NCBI RefSeq assembly: GCF_029962835.1 | Contig: NC_080579.1 | Span: forward strand, 80,183,959-80,247,958 | DNA length: 64,000 nucleotides | Reading direction: 5' to 3' | Origin: Magnolia sinica | Taxonomy: Eukaryota; Streptophyta; Magnoliopsida; Magnoliales; Magnoliaceae | In this document: positions 24,217 through 36,931 of the stretch, piece by piece | Position numbering within the stretch: the stretch's first letter is position 1 | Layout: each line of letters opens with the position of its first letter | Position numbers and translations under genes: made by a program | The notes under the pieces: model-generated | What the model was told of the DNA's origin: nothing | The model's input: the letters and a program-made list of their open reading frames with translations, nothing else | The model's database searches: none

Positions 24217-26790
24217 AATAATAGTTATGACTAATTACACTACCGGCAACAAATCAGTGGTATATATTGAGTCCAACAAAATTATTGAAAATCCCACATG
24301 AGGGGGCATTTAGCTCAAAATTCATTTGAAAAAAATCTCAAGGTGCGTTAAGGGCATACTTTTTTTATGCAGGTTCGCAACATATATCATCACCAATATT
24401 TGAAATGAATAATATTTCACAAGCTAAATCATCTTCAATGAGACCATAACAGGAAAAAAGAAGAAGCTATTATTAAACCTGAAAATGATGCACAAGATAG
24501 AGTGTTTAGCCTCGCCTCTCGAAGTGACCTAAGCGATGTTGATAGAGATGTAAGCCAAACTCAATAATTTTATGGATACGCACCATATTGCTCAAAATGA
24601 TAAAAGTAACCTCCATCAATACATAATACAGTATATGAGGGATATTGTAAACATAAATAACTGTATAGGTGCCAAACATTAAGGTGTCTTACAAAACATA
24701 GAGAGTTAACATTATTCTTCATCGAATTACCTATTGAACCAATATTAGAGTTTCTGGTAAACATTATTTGAAATTTGAGGGTGTCACATTCTTTTTATAA
24801 CTTTTATTTTAGGTAATTTCATAATTTAGGTCTATATAATTCTAAAAATATTTTATATTTGTTTCTTTTTTATTAATATGCGTGCACATATGTTTTATAA
24901 ATTATATGGTGTGTATGTTTTGACTACTCAAAATTAGAGTATATATATTTTTCTTAACATATTGTATTTTGCTTCAGGTGGTAAATTTTAGTGGGCCCAC
25001 TTTTTATGGCCCACTTGAAGTTCAAAATCACATTTTTTTCAAAGTATGTATTTTGATGGGCTTATTGCCATAATTATTTATATTGTATACATGTTAACCA
25101 CTTTAGGGTATTATATATAATTTACTCAATCATCTTGAAAATTTATGTAAATATACCACAAAATTTGAATGGATTTCAAATCCATATTGCCATACAGAAT
25201 TTTTTTAAACTCTAAGTTATTCTAAATCAAAGGTGTCAAATGCAACTATTCTAAATTCAAGGTATTCCAAATCCAGGGTGCAAAACACAACTTAAGTATT
25301 CTAAACCGAGGGTATTCCACATTTATGGTGCAAAATATACTAGAATATTTCAAATTTAGGGTATTCTAGATCCAAGATATTTCAAATTCACACTCCCGAA
25401 CAAGGTCTTAATACTTGAATGTATTTTGAGGGAGCATAACTCAAATACTTGGTGTCAGGGTGGCTTAAAACATGCCTTAGCATTAAGTACAAGATTTCCC
25501 TTCATACTCGTAAGGCTTGTTAGATAAAAGAATTGACAAACCTACAACACCATGACGGACCCCACAAAAAAATAGTGGTAAATGTCCCCATTCCAACTAT
25601 TTCGTATGTTGTGACTCACTTGAATTCTGGATCAATATGACTTTTGGTTCTTATGGTCAACATGAGGTGGTGCACCTAAAGGGAGTCGTTGATTGCATGC
25701 ACATTTCCTTTAAGTGGCAATGTGAGGCACACTGTAACCATTTCTATAAGAAAATAGCTGAATTAATGTCACGCTCCAAAATTTTGGTACCCGAATAGGG
25801 TTACTTAATATCCAAAGTCCAAGCACGTGAGCTAAAATTTATATATTATCATTAATATATAAGTAAATACTCAATCCTACAAGGCTATGTATATACAAAA
25901 TAAAGAAGGACAACTACTAATTCCAAACTTAATTAAATAACATTGTACCGTACTATCTACAACTTAAGCAACTAATTAAATTAAATAACTTAACTTATTA
26001 CATTAACATTTGAAATTTCAAACTAAACCTAATGCAACTAATAAAAAAGACCCGCCTGCTCGAAATATTCCAACTCGGCACTTGTATGGTTTAAATTAAC
26101 GTGAGTATAATGACTCAGTAGGATCGTCTCAAACACAAATCTGAAGTTCTAAATTTCTTATGTCTTTAAGTAAAGTAATATATTTGAAATAAACATACAA
26201 ACAAAACTTATAATAACATCAAGTAAAAGGAATGTAAAAATGATATACATGCGATACTATTCATGATTCCACATAAATAATTAAATAAACATCCATTATT
26301 AATTACAACACCGTACTCAATGTATGGCCACATCGCATTAACGTTCACGCACCGATACTTCGTGGTGAAGGACCCATTTATACATTAGCTGGTCAAACTA
26401 CTGCTCCAATTGTACTTCTGATGTATGTCCGCACACACGATTGTACTCATACGCCGTATACAAAAGACACTCCAAATGATCCAAGGGACACGATGGCCCC
26501 AATTGCTTTTACCAATTTATTCTTTTTTTTCATCGTTTCATAATAAATAGAAATACATGTATGTCATGAATGAATCCAAAATCAGTAATAAAATGATTCA
26601 GTAAATTATATTTCCCTACAATAATGTAGGTTGTATACAAAATTTGTGGAAATTCAGTGTTGTTAAAATTTAGTCCCTGAAATTACCTAAAAAACTGTTT
26701 ACTGTAAGGGACAGTAAATTTAGATTTTCTGAGGGTATAGGCCGTGTTTTGTAACTGTGAAAATTTATTCCAAAACCCCTTGACTTTTCT
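24212..26790. repeat. Duplication block B1
   Basis: Near-collinear with 28817-31365. Contains short degenerate tandem 'tattctaaa...caaggtattcc' units at about 25215-25390 and, from 25767 (TGTCACGCTCC), the 3' end of another minus-oriented LTR family. It stops at 'ttgactttt' near 26788, inside that LTR, where the second half of the split LTR resumes. Confidence 0.9.
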
Positions 26791-28816
26791 GCAGCTCGAC
26801 CACGGTGTCCCATACCACCATGTCTGGCTCATGAGTCTTAACGGATCAAGGTACAACGGTTAACGGAATTTCATCGGTAAGTTTGGTACCCTAGATTCAA
26901 GCAATAGCATCCATACATGTTTAACATACATCGGACAATCGGCTTACTTGACGAACTCGACTAGCATGAGCGCACGTTGAGTTGAACGACATAGAGTGCG
27001 CAAACACTCCGTGTGGCCAAACCACTGTCGACAACTCTAATACCACTCGGGTTCGTCAAATCACGTCCTTCGTGGCGAAAGCAACCTCAGCCACAAACTT
27101 AAGGCCGATTACCGATTTTCTGGACTATTTCATAGTCCCAAACACATTCCACTACAATAGATATTCATATCAACACTTAAAACAGTAATGGAACAACAAT
27201 TCAAATCATACAGTATGTGAGCATTTGAAGCATATCAACTTAACATGGATTTCAGCATAAGTAATACTTGAAGTTAAACAACAAAGAATGTGACTTGCAT
27301 GTAGGAAATCATACACACTAATAGGAGTGTTGAGAATCGCTTCTCAATGCCCGCAATTAGGATAATATATTACACTTTAGACCATTCAGACATTTCTACA
27401 AACACTTAGACTACATAGGTCAACATACATGATGTATGTTGGAATACACGCATTTGGACCATTCCTTTTGCTAAGGAGTTGACACACATACAACTAGCAC
27501 AAATACACAACAGTTAATTATGGTAAGCACGTATTCATATTTTATACGTATACGATACTTCCTACATATACATAGAATACACAAATCTCAATATAATACG
27601 TACATATCAGGAACGCAAACTGAACATAGCATTTGGCATGTGAAATTGCACCCACAACAAGAATAAACCATTAACTAACATTGAAAGCCTTGAAAACCAT
27701 AACCTATACGAATATAGTCCGCACCTTAAACCAGAAAAAGCACACCGAACTGATTCAGACGATATGTCTTCGTCAACGACGACTAGATAACCTAAGGCAA
27801 GAATAGAAATGAGCTACATCAACACATAGACTCTTCTAAGCTCTAAAACAGATTAGGATTAGATTAACTTACCCAAGAAGGAACTTAGAATCCCCGAAAT
27901 AACGATTCAAAAGTGATGGTTTAAGGATGTAGAATAACAGGAAAGAATCTTGAGATGATTCACCAACTTCTCTTTCACTCTCTCTCTTTTCCTCTCTCTT
28001 TCTTAACTAGGGTTAGGAAATTCGTATGGAAAAGAGAGTGAGGGTTTTAAGGTCTTTATATAGGCCTAACATTGATGAAAATAGCCCCAGGGCCAAGGTA
28101 TACTTAGGTTATAACCAAATCAGGCCTTTCTCGATCCAACGGAGCACTTCTGGTGGTCCTTTTTCCACGTGCGGTCGGACTTAAGCTCACTGACCATGTA
28201 TCTAGGTCGTGAGATTAATTTAAATTGTTCGGATGGATTACAGATCAGCCGTGGCGGACCACTCTCAATTCAATGGTCACCAAAACTCGATCAGGCCCAC
28301 AAGCATCATGACATGCCTGGGCCATCTTCCCTGATCCGAGGGTGAAATTGGGTCAGAATTCAATGGTCAGATTGCTTAAAATCGTCGCGCAAGCGACACG
28401 ACTCAAATTTCATAAAATCATATTTAATTTCTCACCATTCTCACACTCTTCACTCCGGCCTTAATCAAATCGACCCAGGACATCATCTGGACTTGATTTT
28501 TGAGGTGATGGTCAAGTCCAACATGGTGACCATAAATGTCTAAGATCATCACTATCGGACTTTCGACGCGTGGTCCAGGTCCGAACCAAATCTTCTAAAA
28601 ATTCCCAAGAGCAACTGGATTTCGCGTTGAATCCCAGATTTCAGAGTAACATAGCGCTAACGATTCTACAGGTTTTGAGTCCTGCAGATCAAATTTAAAG
28701 TGATTGATGCTAATTTCACAAGCAATCGAGTTTAGCGCTAAATAACCCACAAATAACTTCTAAGGAAAATAGAGGTAGTACTCGGGTCTTAGCACGAAAT
28801 TTTTCGGGTCATTACA
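26791..28816 (-). mobile_element. Split gypsy-type solo LTR, 5' half
   Basis: On the minus strand it starts TGTAATGACCCG at 28816. The minus-strand promoter cctatataaagacc lies near 28055-28068, followed by a GA-rich leader (about 27960-28010), the architecture seen at 5616-5745. The left limit joins block B1 at about 26790. Followed by ATGGT at 28817-28821, matching the ATGGT before 20531. Joined to 20531-21608 the LTR would be about 3.1 kb with a perfect 5-bp target duplication. Confidence 0.85.
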
Positions 28817-31365
28817 ATGGTATTAATAGTTATGACTAATTACACTACCGGCAACAAATCAGTGGTATATAGCTCAAAATTCATTTGAAAAAAATCTCAA
28901 GGTGCCTTAAGGGCATGTTTTTTTTATGCAGGTTCGCAACATATATCATCACCAATATTTGAAATGATTAATATTTCACAAGCTAAGTCATCTTCATTGA
29001 GACCACAACAGGAAAAGAGAAGAAGCTATTATTAAACCTGAAAATGATGCACAAGATAGAGTGTTTAGCCTCGCCTCTCGAAGTGACCTAAGCGATGTTG
29101 ATAGAGATGCAAGCCAAACTCAATAATTTTATGGATACTCACCATATTGCTCAAAATGATAAAAGTAACCTCCATCAATACATAATACAGTATGTGAGGG
29201 ATATTGTAAACATAAATAACTGTATAGGTGGCAAACATCAAGGTATCTTACAAAACATAGAGAGTTAGCATTATTCTTCATCGAATTACCTATTGAACCA
29301 ATATTAGAGTTTCTGGTAAACATTATTTGAAATTTGAGGGTGTCACATTCTTTTTATAACTTTTATTTTAGGTAATTTCATAATTTAGGTTTATATAATT
29401 CTAAAAATATTTTATATTTGTTAGTTTCTTTTTTATTAATATGCGTGCACATATGTTTTATAAATTGTATGGTATGTATGTTTCGACCACTCAAAATTAG
29501 AGTATATATATTTTTCTTAACATATTGTATTTTGCTTCAGGTGGTAAATTTTAGTGGGCCCACTTTTTATGGCCCACTTGAAGTTCAAAATCATATATTT
29601 TTTTTCAAAGTATGTATTTTGATGAGCTTATTGCCATAACTATTTATATTGTATACATGTTAACCACTTTAGGGTATTGTATATAATTTACTCAATCATC
29701 CTGAAAATTCATATAAATATACCACAAAATTTGAATGGATTTCAAATCCACATTGCCATACAGAATTTTTTTAAACTCTTAAGTTATTCTAAATCAAAGG
29801 TGCCAAATACAACTAAAGTATTCTAAATTCAAGGTATTCCAAATCCAGGGTGCAAAACACAACTAAAGTATTCTAAACCGAGGGTATTCCACATTTAGGG
29901 TGCAAAACACACCTAGAATATTTCAAATTTAGGGTTTTTTAAATCCAAGATGTTTCAAATTCACACTCCCAGACAAGGCCTTAATACTTGAATGTATTTT
30001 GAGAGAGTATAACTCAGATACTTGGTGTCAGGGTGGCTTAAAACATGCCCTAGCATTAAGTACAAGATTTCCCTTCATACTTGTAAGGCTTGTTAGATAA
30101 AAGAATTGGCAAAACCTACAACACCATGACGGACCCCACAAAAAAATAGTAGTAAATTTCCCCATTCCAATTATTTCATATGTTGTGACCCACTTGAATT
30201 CTGGATCAATATGACTTTTGGCTCTTATGGTCAACATGAGGTGGTGCACCTAAAGGGAGCCGTTGATTGCATGCACATTTCCTTTAAGTGGCAATGTGAG
30301 GCATACTATAACCATTCCTATAAGAAAATAGCTGGATTAATGTCACGCTCCAAAATTCGGGTACTCGAGTAAGGTTACTTAATACCCAAAGTCCAAGCAC
30401 GTGAGCTAAAATTTATATATTATCATTAATGTACAAGTAAATACTCAATCCTACAAGGCTATGTACATACAAAATAAAGAAGGACAACTACTAATTCCAA
30501 ACTTAATTAAATAATATTGTACCGTACTATCTACAACTTAAGCAACTAATTAAATTAAATAACTTAACTTATTACATTAATATTTGAAATTTCAAATTAA
30601 ACCTAATACAACTAATAATAAAGACCCGCCTGCTCGAAATATTCCAACTCGACACTTGTATGGTTTAAATTAACGTGAGTACAATGACTCAGTAGGATCG
30701 TCTCAAACACAAATCTGAAGTTCTAGATTTCTTATATCTTTAAGTAAAGTAATATATTTGAAATAAACATACAAACAAAACTTATGATAACATCGAGTAA
30801 AAGGAATATAAAAATGATATACATGCGATACTATTCATGATTCCACATAAATAATTAAATAAACATCCATTATTAATTACAACACTGTACTCAATGTATG
30901 ACCACGTCGCATTAACGCCCACGTACCGATATTTCGTGGTGAGGGACCCATTTATACATTAGCTGGTCAGACTACTTCTCCAGTTGTACTTCTGATATAT
31001 GTCCGCACACACGATTGTACTCATACGCCGTATACAAAAGAGACTCCAAAAGATCCAAGGGACACGATGACCCTACTTGCTTTTACCATTTTATTCCTTT
31101 TTTTTCATCGTTCCATAATAAATAGAAATACATGTATGTCATGAATGAATCCAAAATCAGTAATAAAATGATTCAGTAAATTATATTTTCCTATAATAAT
31201 GTAGGTTTTATACAGAATTTACAGAAATTCAGTGTTGTTAAAATTTAGTCCCTGAAATTGCCGAAAAGACTGTTTATTGTAAGCGACAGTAAATTTAGAT
31301 TTTCTGAGGGTATACGCCGTGTTTCGTAATAGTGTGAAAATTTATGCCAAAACCCTTGACTTTTT
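28817..31365. repeat. Duplication block B2
   Basis: Copy of B1 with substitutions and small indels. Here the LTR-like sequence starting TGTCACGCTCC is at 30341. Unlike B1, it continues past the duplication end into AT-rich sequence. A 64-codon open frame at 29129-29323 is mirrored at 24570-24764; no domain is recognised. Confidence 0.9.
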
Positions 31366-32430
31366 TTAAAAATTTATTTGAGCTCTTAATTTGTGATTTT
31401 CTTTTTATAGTTTTATATATTGATAGAACTAATTATCTTTTAAAATTTTAAAATAAAATAAAAATTTATAAGATTAAAATTTCAACTTAAATAATTAATT
31501 AACCATATATACTAACGTTTATATTAATCGCTAAACACCAAATTCTATAATTATCAACAATTTCATAAATAATCTTAATCTCATTTAATTAATTTTAAAT
31601 AGATTTAGTTCTTAATATTTGAATTGAATTCGTATTACAAGTGAGCGTAATTACTATTAATCTTATAATAGTAACTACAAATTAAATTATAATATAAACT
31701 TATAACTTAATTAAACATCTTAAGGTAATTCTTAATTTAGGTCAATAGATTGACTAAAATAAAGTCCTATATCTATATTTTGTATATATTAAATTTATTG
31801 AATTAATTATTCTAATATTTTAATCAATGCATCAAATTAAAATTTTAAATTCTTCAAGAGGATTTATGTTACTAATTTAATTTTTATATATCAAATTTTT
31901 TACAATTTGTATTTAAATTAATTAATTTATAATATTAAGTTTTTTTCTAGAAATTTGTGAATTAATCCGAAGTTAAATATAATTTTTTTAATTAATTAAC
32001 AAATTCAGAAATTTAAAGTGAGTTTTATACTATTGATGGTAAAGCATTTCAATTCAAAAGAGTCTATAATTTATAACAACTTGAAACCATAAATTTACGT
32101 AAAAATTTTGAGCAATAATTTAAAATTAATAATTCTTAAGAATTTTATATTTTAAATTAATTATATATTAACATTTTATATAAAAAATTAATAAACAAAA
32201 GATCACCCCAATGACACAGAATAATTTATTTAAAAATTAAATGATTAATTAACATATTATATAAATTTTAATTATTTAATTATAATAAAATTATATGAAA
32301 ATTCGAATTTAAAAGCATACATATCTAAAATTCCAAATTCGTATAAGATTACCAACCTTAATTAAAATATAAAAAATAAAAAAAATCTGTTGATGCAACT
32401 TGACAGGGCCTGATTCAATATCGATATCTC
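31366..32430. other. Extremely AT-rich non-coding stretch
   Basis: About 1 kb composed almost entirely of A and T with runs such as ttaattaatt. It may be the rest of the LTR that begins at 30341, but no matching LTR end or target duplication was found. No open frame of note. Confidence 0.6.
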
Positions 32431-32507
32431 TCTTTTGATTTCCAGAGTTCTCCTTATCTTCTCTCTCTTTGTTTTTTTTTTTTTTTTAATTGTTTATTTG
32501 TTTTCTC

Positions 32508-32565
<58 letters not shown>

Positions 32566-33300
32566 GGGTGGATATGGGACGGTTTATATTAGTGGGAGGG
32601 TCCGGTACCCATTACTGTATGAAGAAGAAGGAAGAAGGGCGAGGAGTGGGTTGGTTCGGGCTGTGACATGCTTTCGCACGTCACTGCTGATAACTTTTTT
32701 TTTAAAAAAAAAAGATGTGGTGGGTCCCATTGATGATATTATAAATCTACTCCGTCCATCATCTTGGCCTGGCCATGAGAGTAAAGGAATTTTTTGGTTC
32801 TTGGTATATCTAAAATGGAACACATATGTATCATCTATTACAACAAAAGTATTAGCTGTATTTGCATTTGTCATGACCTAGGATCTAGCTAACTCCCACA
32901 CTTTCTCAGTTAAGAGGTATCAAATGAAAGGTTTAAATATTCAATCATACACAATTAAAATTCAAGAAGAAGAAGGAAAAAAAAAACTAAAGATTTAAAA
33001 TTATCAATGAATGTGATTTCTATATATTTTTAATGACACCGATTCTTAAAATTACTTTGATTAAATGATCTAATGAGAAATTGTTCTTTTTAAAGACAAT
33101 GTCATGTGGACGCTTATATTTTGGCTGAATTCCAAAAACAAGCTTGCTTTTAAACTGTTTCATAAAACACTCTTAAAATTTTAAAATACAATAAAAAAGC
33201 CACATAATTTGACTTTGACTCATGACTCTTATAGAATTCTGTTTGTTGTATTTCAAAAAGACAATAATGCCCCTTTTGTTACTTGTTATGCTTGCGGAAT
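32431..33300. other. Microsatellite and unassigned sequence
   Basis: Contains a T-run, a (CT)n(AT)n microsatellite at about 32503-32564, and a diverged half of the GTGGGTCCCA fold-back family at about 32713-32780. The 148-codon frame at 32435-32881 reads through the microsatellite and is not a gene. Confidence 0.55.
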
Positions 33301-33310
33301 CCACTCCTTT

Positions 33311-33780
33311 GACAGGAAGTTCTTGGGCAGAAAGGTAGGTGGGGCCCACTATGATGTTTAATCCACCCCATTCATTTGTTTTTCAAGTTCATTTCAAGAC
33401 ATGCGACAAAAAGAGCTGGATCTACTACTGATGTGGGCCACATGAGAGGAAATAATGGGATTGAACAACTACCATTGAAACATTTGTATGGACACAAAAG
33501 TTTTGTATCAAGATTATTTTTTGTGTTTTTAGTTCATCCCAGTGGGAATGGCATTATAAACTGTTTGGATGACATATAAACATTAAGGTGGAGTCCATGA
33601 AAGTTTCAATTATATTCATTTCATTGCCCACTTTTCCCTCTCGTGTGACCCACTTGAGTCTTAAATTTAGGTCATTTTTATCACGTCTTAAAATGAGCTT
33701 GCAAAATGTAGATGAAGTGAAATACTCACAGATATCACAGTGGGTACCACCTAACTTTCCAATGCAACTACTTCCTACAG
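33311..33780. mobile_element. Fold-back (palindromic) element, copy 1
   Basis: The outer arms 'gacaggaagttc' (33311) and 'acttcctacag' (ending 33780) are inverted copies, as are the inner arms from ggtggggcccact (33338) and the 'agtgggtaccacc' near 33749-33762. The middle shows the family's mirrored blocks: 'ccacatgagaggaaataatg' near 33439 against 'tcgtgtgacccacttgag' near 33640. No coding capacity. Probably a non-autonomous DNA element, possibly Mutator-like given its long inverted arms (inference). Confidence 0.7.
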
Positions 33781-33868
33781 AAGGCTTTTGTAGGAAATAT
33801 GAATGAACTAACAATGTGGCAAAAGTAGATTGCGTGATTTGAGGCACACAACGGACCAAGCAAACTAA

Positions 33869-34300
33869 TATGGGTCCCACCATAATGTATGTGTTATATA
33901 CACATTGTCCATTCATTTTTTTAGACCATTATAGAGCATGAGACAAAAAATGAGGTAGATACAAATCATAGGTGGACCACGTCACAAGAAGCATTGGTGA
34001 CAATGAGGCCTATTGTTGAAAACTTCTGGGGCTAGATGAGATTTGGAAAAGGCCGATATTTGTATTTTTCTTTCATCCTTGTCTATGAGACCCCCATGAA
34101 CAGGTTGGTTGGCAAAAAAACATGACGGTGGGACTTAATAAGGTTTCAATGGTGGGTGTCATTGTTCCCACTACTCCATGTGGTGTGGTCCACTTAAGCT
34201 TTGAATTTGCCTCATTTTTTGGTTCAAGCCTTAAAACGGTCGCGTAAAATGGATGAACAATGTGGTTATAACACATACAACATATTTGGAGCTACAACAA
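33869..34300. mobile_element. Fold-back element, copy 2
   Basis: Left arm from 'tgggtcccaccataatgtat' (33871), right arm ending 'aacacatacaacat' near 34282. Mirrored interior blocks are 'ggaccacgtcacaagaagca' (near 33974) and 'tgtggtgtggtccacttaag' (near 34180). It has lost the outer GGAAGTTCC-type arms on at least one side. Confidence 0.65.
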
Positions 34301-34350
34301 TTTTCCATGTCAACATACCATGGGAGGTTGGTGGTGTGTGGCACACTTCG

Positions 34351-34850
34351 CAAGCATTTTACAGGAAGTTCCATGTTGGGATGCTATGTGGGGCCCACCG
34401 TCATGTTTTTGAGAAATCTACACTGTTCATCCATTTTCCACATCATTTTAAGATGCGAGGCCACAAAATTAGGTGAATCCAGAACTCAAGGTGGCCATGC
34501 CAGAGGGAAAACCAGAGAAAGAGTTTCCCATCGTTGAAACGTTCTTGGAATCTACCTTGATGTTTATATGCCATCCAAACCATTTATAACGTCATTCCCA
34601 CAGGGATGAAGTGAAAACACCATAATCTTAGATTGATATGAAACTTCGTGGCCATACGTGTGTTTCAAATGGTGGTCACTAAATCCTCATTGTTTCCTCT
34701 CGTGTGCCCCATTGAGCTTTGGATCCACCTGATTTTTTGTCTCATATCTTAAAATGATCTGAAAAAATGGATGATCGGTGTGGATTTCTCACAAACATCA
34801 CTATGGCCCCACATAGCCAACACAGGAACTTCCTGCAAAAGGCTTTCGTA
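34351..34850. mobile_element. Fold-back element, copy 3
   Basis: The clearest palindrome of the cluster. 'acaggaagttccatgttggg' (34361) and 'gctatgtggggccca' on the left mirror 'ggccccacatagcc' and 'aacacaggaacttcctg' (34805-34835) on the right. The interior includes the family's 'cctcgtgtgccccattgag' block. No coding content. Confidence 0.75.
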
Positions 34851-36267
34851 GGAATTCCGCTTGAGCCAGCGACCTGACCCATAGGCCCCACCTTGATGTC
34901 CCATAGTTCCCACCCGATCGTAGGATTTAAGCAATGGTGGGTGGTTGTGTGGCCCTGAGAAGGTTTCACTGACACGTGTCATTATCACCGCTTATCTTCG
35001 ATGATAGAAAGATTTGGGTGAGACAATTTCAAATGTGTGAGAGGGAGCCTTCGGGTGAGATTTTGAGATGGAGAGAAGGAGAGGAGATAAAGAGAGGGAA
35101 GGGAGAGAGATTGTAACATTTGACGGTTCGGGCAGAGAGAGAGAGAGAGAGAGGTGTGTTTTATTAGAAGAGTGTTCTGAGAATTTTCTTTCAAACTATT
35201 ATTATTTTTTAAAATATACAACGCCGAATACGTGACATTGTCAGACAGTGAGCTTTTTTTCACTAACGAATAAAAAATTTACGCAGATTTTAAGAAACAT
35301 TATCTCTTCTTTTTTAACATTATATTTGTAAATTAATTTTATCTATGTAATTCTTAATGATTATTTATAAAAAATATAATTTGATTGACTATACTATGAT
35401 TCCTGTGGGGCATGATGAAATCCACCAAGCAGGTCCAATATTTGCCAGACCTTTCTTACCACAGTACACGTGGCATGGAGAGGTATCAATCGGGGCTGTT
35501 CATCCTCTGGGTCCTATGATGGATGGCACACGTGTCCAGAATCGCAACTACCACAAAATCCAATCCATCATCTAATGCACTGTTTATACTGATCTGATGT
35601 CTACAACCATTTGATCCATTCTTCTTTCGAAAGAGGACCCATTTGAAGGAATCGAAACTAGATGGACGGTCTTCATCGATTCATCCCCGCCGTGTGTACC
35701 GCAGAAAACAGATCAACCATATTCCCTTCTTGTAACTGTCTGGATTCTTTTCGATCTCGCACGCTCCCTGTCCCCTCTCATCTCACGTGACACATCCCTT
35801 TCTTTATCCGCACTCCACCTAACCAATCCATTTGAGAGAAAAATTCAGTACACTAGTAGAGAGTAGCGGATGATACACATGCGCTCAAGATATTACTTAT
35901 AAATTGCATACGTGGCATAGAACTAAGTCAATAAACTGTCCACATTATTATTCCCAGCGTAGACGTATGATGAACCAAAAATAAAATCTCGATCTGACCA
36001 TCAAAACTGGTGGACATGTATTGGACGGTTAGAAAGAAAATCCAATGATCCAATTTCAACAAATTAGTGTCCATGAATCAACCGCTGGCTTTATCGACGG
36101 TAGGTTCCACTATTTATCCAGTTTAATTGGAGTAAATGTGTACCACCTGAGATCTCCTGACTGCTTGCGTATCAAGCGTCATATGCTACCTGAGTAACAT
36201 ATAAGTAATGACTCCCCTTTTAATGAAAGGGATCCGAGCCGTCTGCACCGCCTGTTTAGCTAAGCTC
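34851..36267. other. Intergenic, diverged repeat pieces only
   Basis: No gene seen. Contains a GA microsatellite at about 35134-35153 and scattered 'gtggggcatgatg' and 'gatggacggtc' words at 35400-35700 that look like eroded fold-back pieces. The 92-codon minus frame at 34985-35263 crosses the microsatellite and is not supported. Confidence 0.5.
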
Positions 36268-36692
36268 CGTGCTCCCCACCATTTTCAAATGTGAAATCCG
36301 CTCCGTCCATCAGGTGAGAACACTCATTTTCACCGTACAAATAAAATCATCCTGATTAAAAAACTCAGATGGGGACACCAGAAGAAACAAGGTAAAATTG
36401 CACATAAAACTCCAAATTCACATGGTGTGTCCCGCCTGAGTTTTGGATAAATCTGATTTTTGGTTATTCACTTCATCCTAGTGCACCAAACCTGATGAAT
36501 GGATTTGATGAAAAGTAAACCCACGGTGGCCCCACCAACAAACCTATGGTTGGCGTTCCATCTCCATTGTTTCCTGTGGTGTGGCCCACCTGAAATGTGT
36601 AGTTAGTAGTATTTCATCCTGATACTTAGAATCGAGGAGCGCACCTGATGGACGGAGTGGATGGAAGACAGACAACATGGTGGTCCCACAGA
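36268..36692. mobile_element. Fold-back element beside the prohibitin promoter
   Basis: The left arm 'ccaccattttcaaatg...ccgctccgtccatcaggtg' (from about 36276) is mirrored by 'cacctgatggacggagtgga' (36643-36662) and 'catggtggtcccac' (36676-36689). The interior carries the 'tggcccacc' blocks of the family. It ends about 240 bases before the start codon of the prohibitin gene, so it forms the outer part of that promoter region. Confidence 0.75.
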
Positions 36693-36719
36693 TCTTCGTT
36701 GTTCTTCGAAGGGGTTGCA

Positions 36720-36931
36720 GGGGAGAGGGTTTAGGGTTTTAGCTCTCCCTCCCTCTCAAGCTCTGCCACATTTCATAAACCCTACCAATATAAAAAAACA
36801 GAAAAGAAAAAGGACCAAAATCTCCCTCTCCTCCATTTCTATTTACTAAGGATCTCTCTCCATTTCAAAAACCCTACCAGGAGTTAAAAAAAGACAAAAA
36901 TCTCCCTCTCCCCCCTCTCTATTTCCCAAGA
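36720..36931 (+). promoter_or_regulatory. Prohibitin promoter / 5' leader with telo-box-like motifs
   Basis: A TTTAGGGTTTT motif (36730-36740) and two AAACCCTA words (36777-36784 and 36868-36876 region) resemble the telo-box common in plant promoters of ribosomal and mitochondrial-protein genes. A TATA-like 'ccaatataaaaaaac' sits near 36785-36799. A tandem duplication is visible: 36769-36850 and 36861-36930 share 'catttca-aaaccctacca', an A-rich middle, 'acaaaaatctccctctc' and 'atttcccaag'/'atttactaag'. A pyrimidine-rich leader (CTCCCTCTC) is typical of plant 5' UTRs. The transcription start cannot be fixed from sequence. Confidence 0.55.

Noticed and set aside
24570-29323. Matching 64-codon minus-strand frames in both B copies
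   Set aside because: Same reason: duplication of non-coding DNA.
32435-32881. 148-codon open frame on the plus strand
   Set aside because: It reads through a T-run and a CT/AT microsatellite, then fold-back debris.
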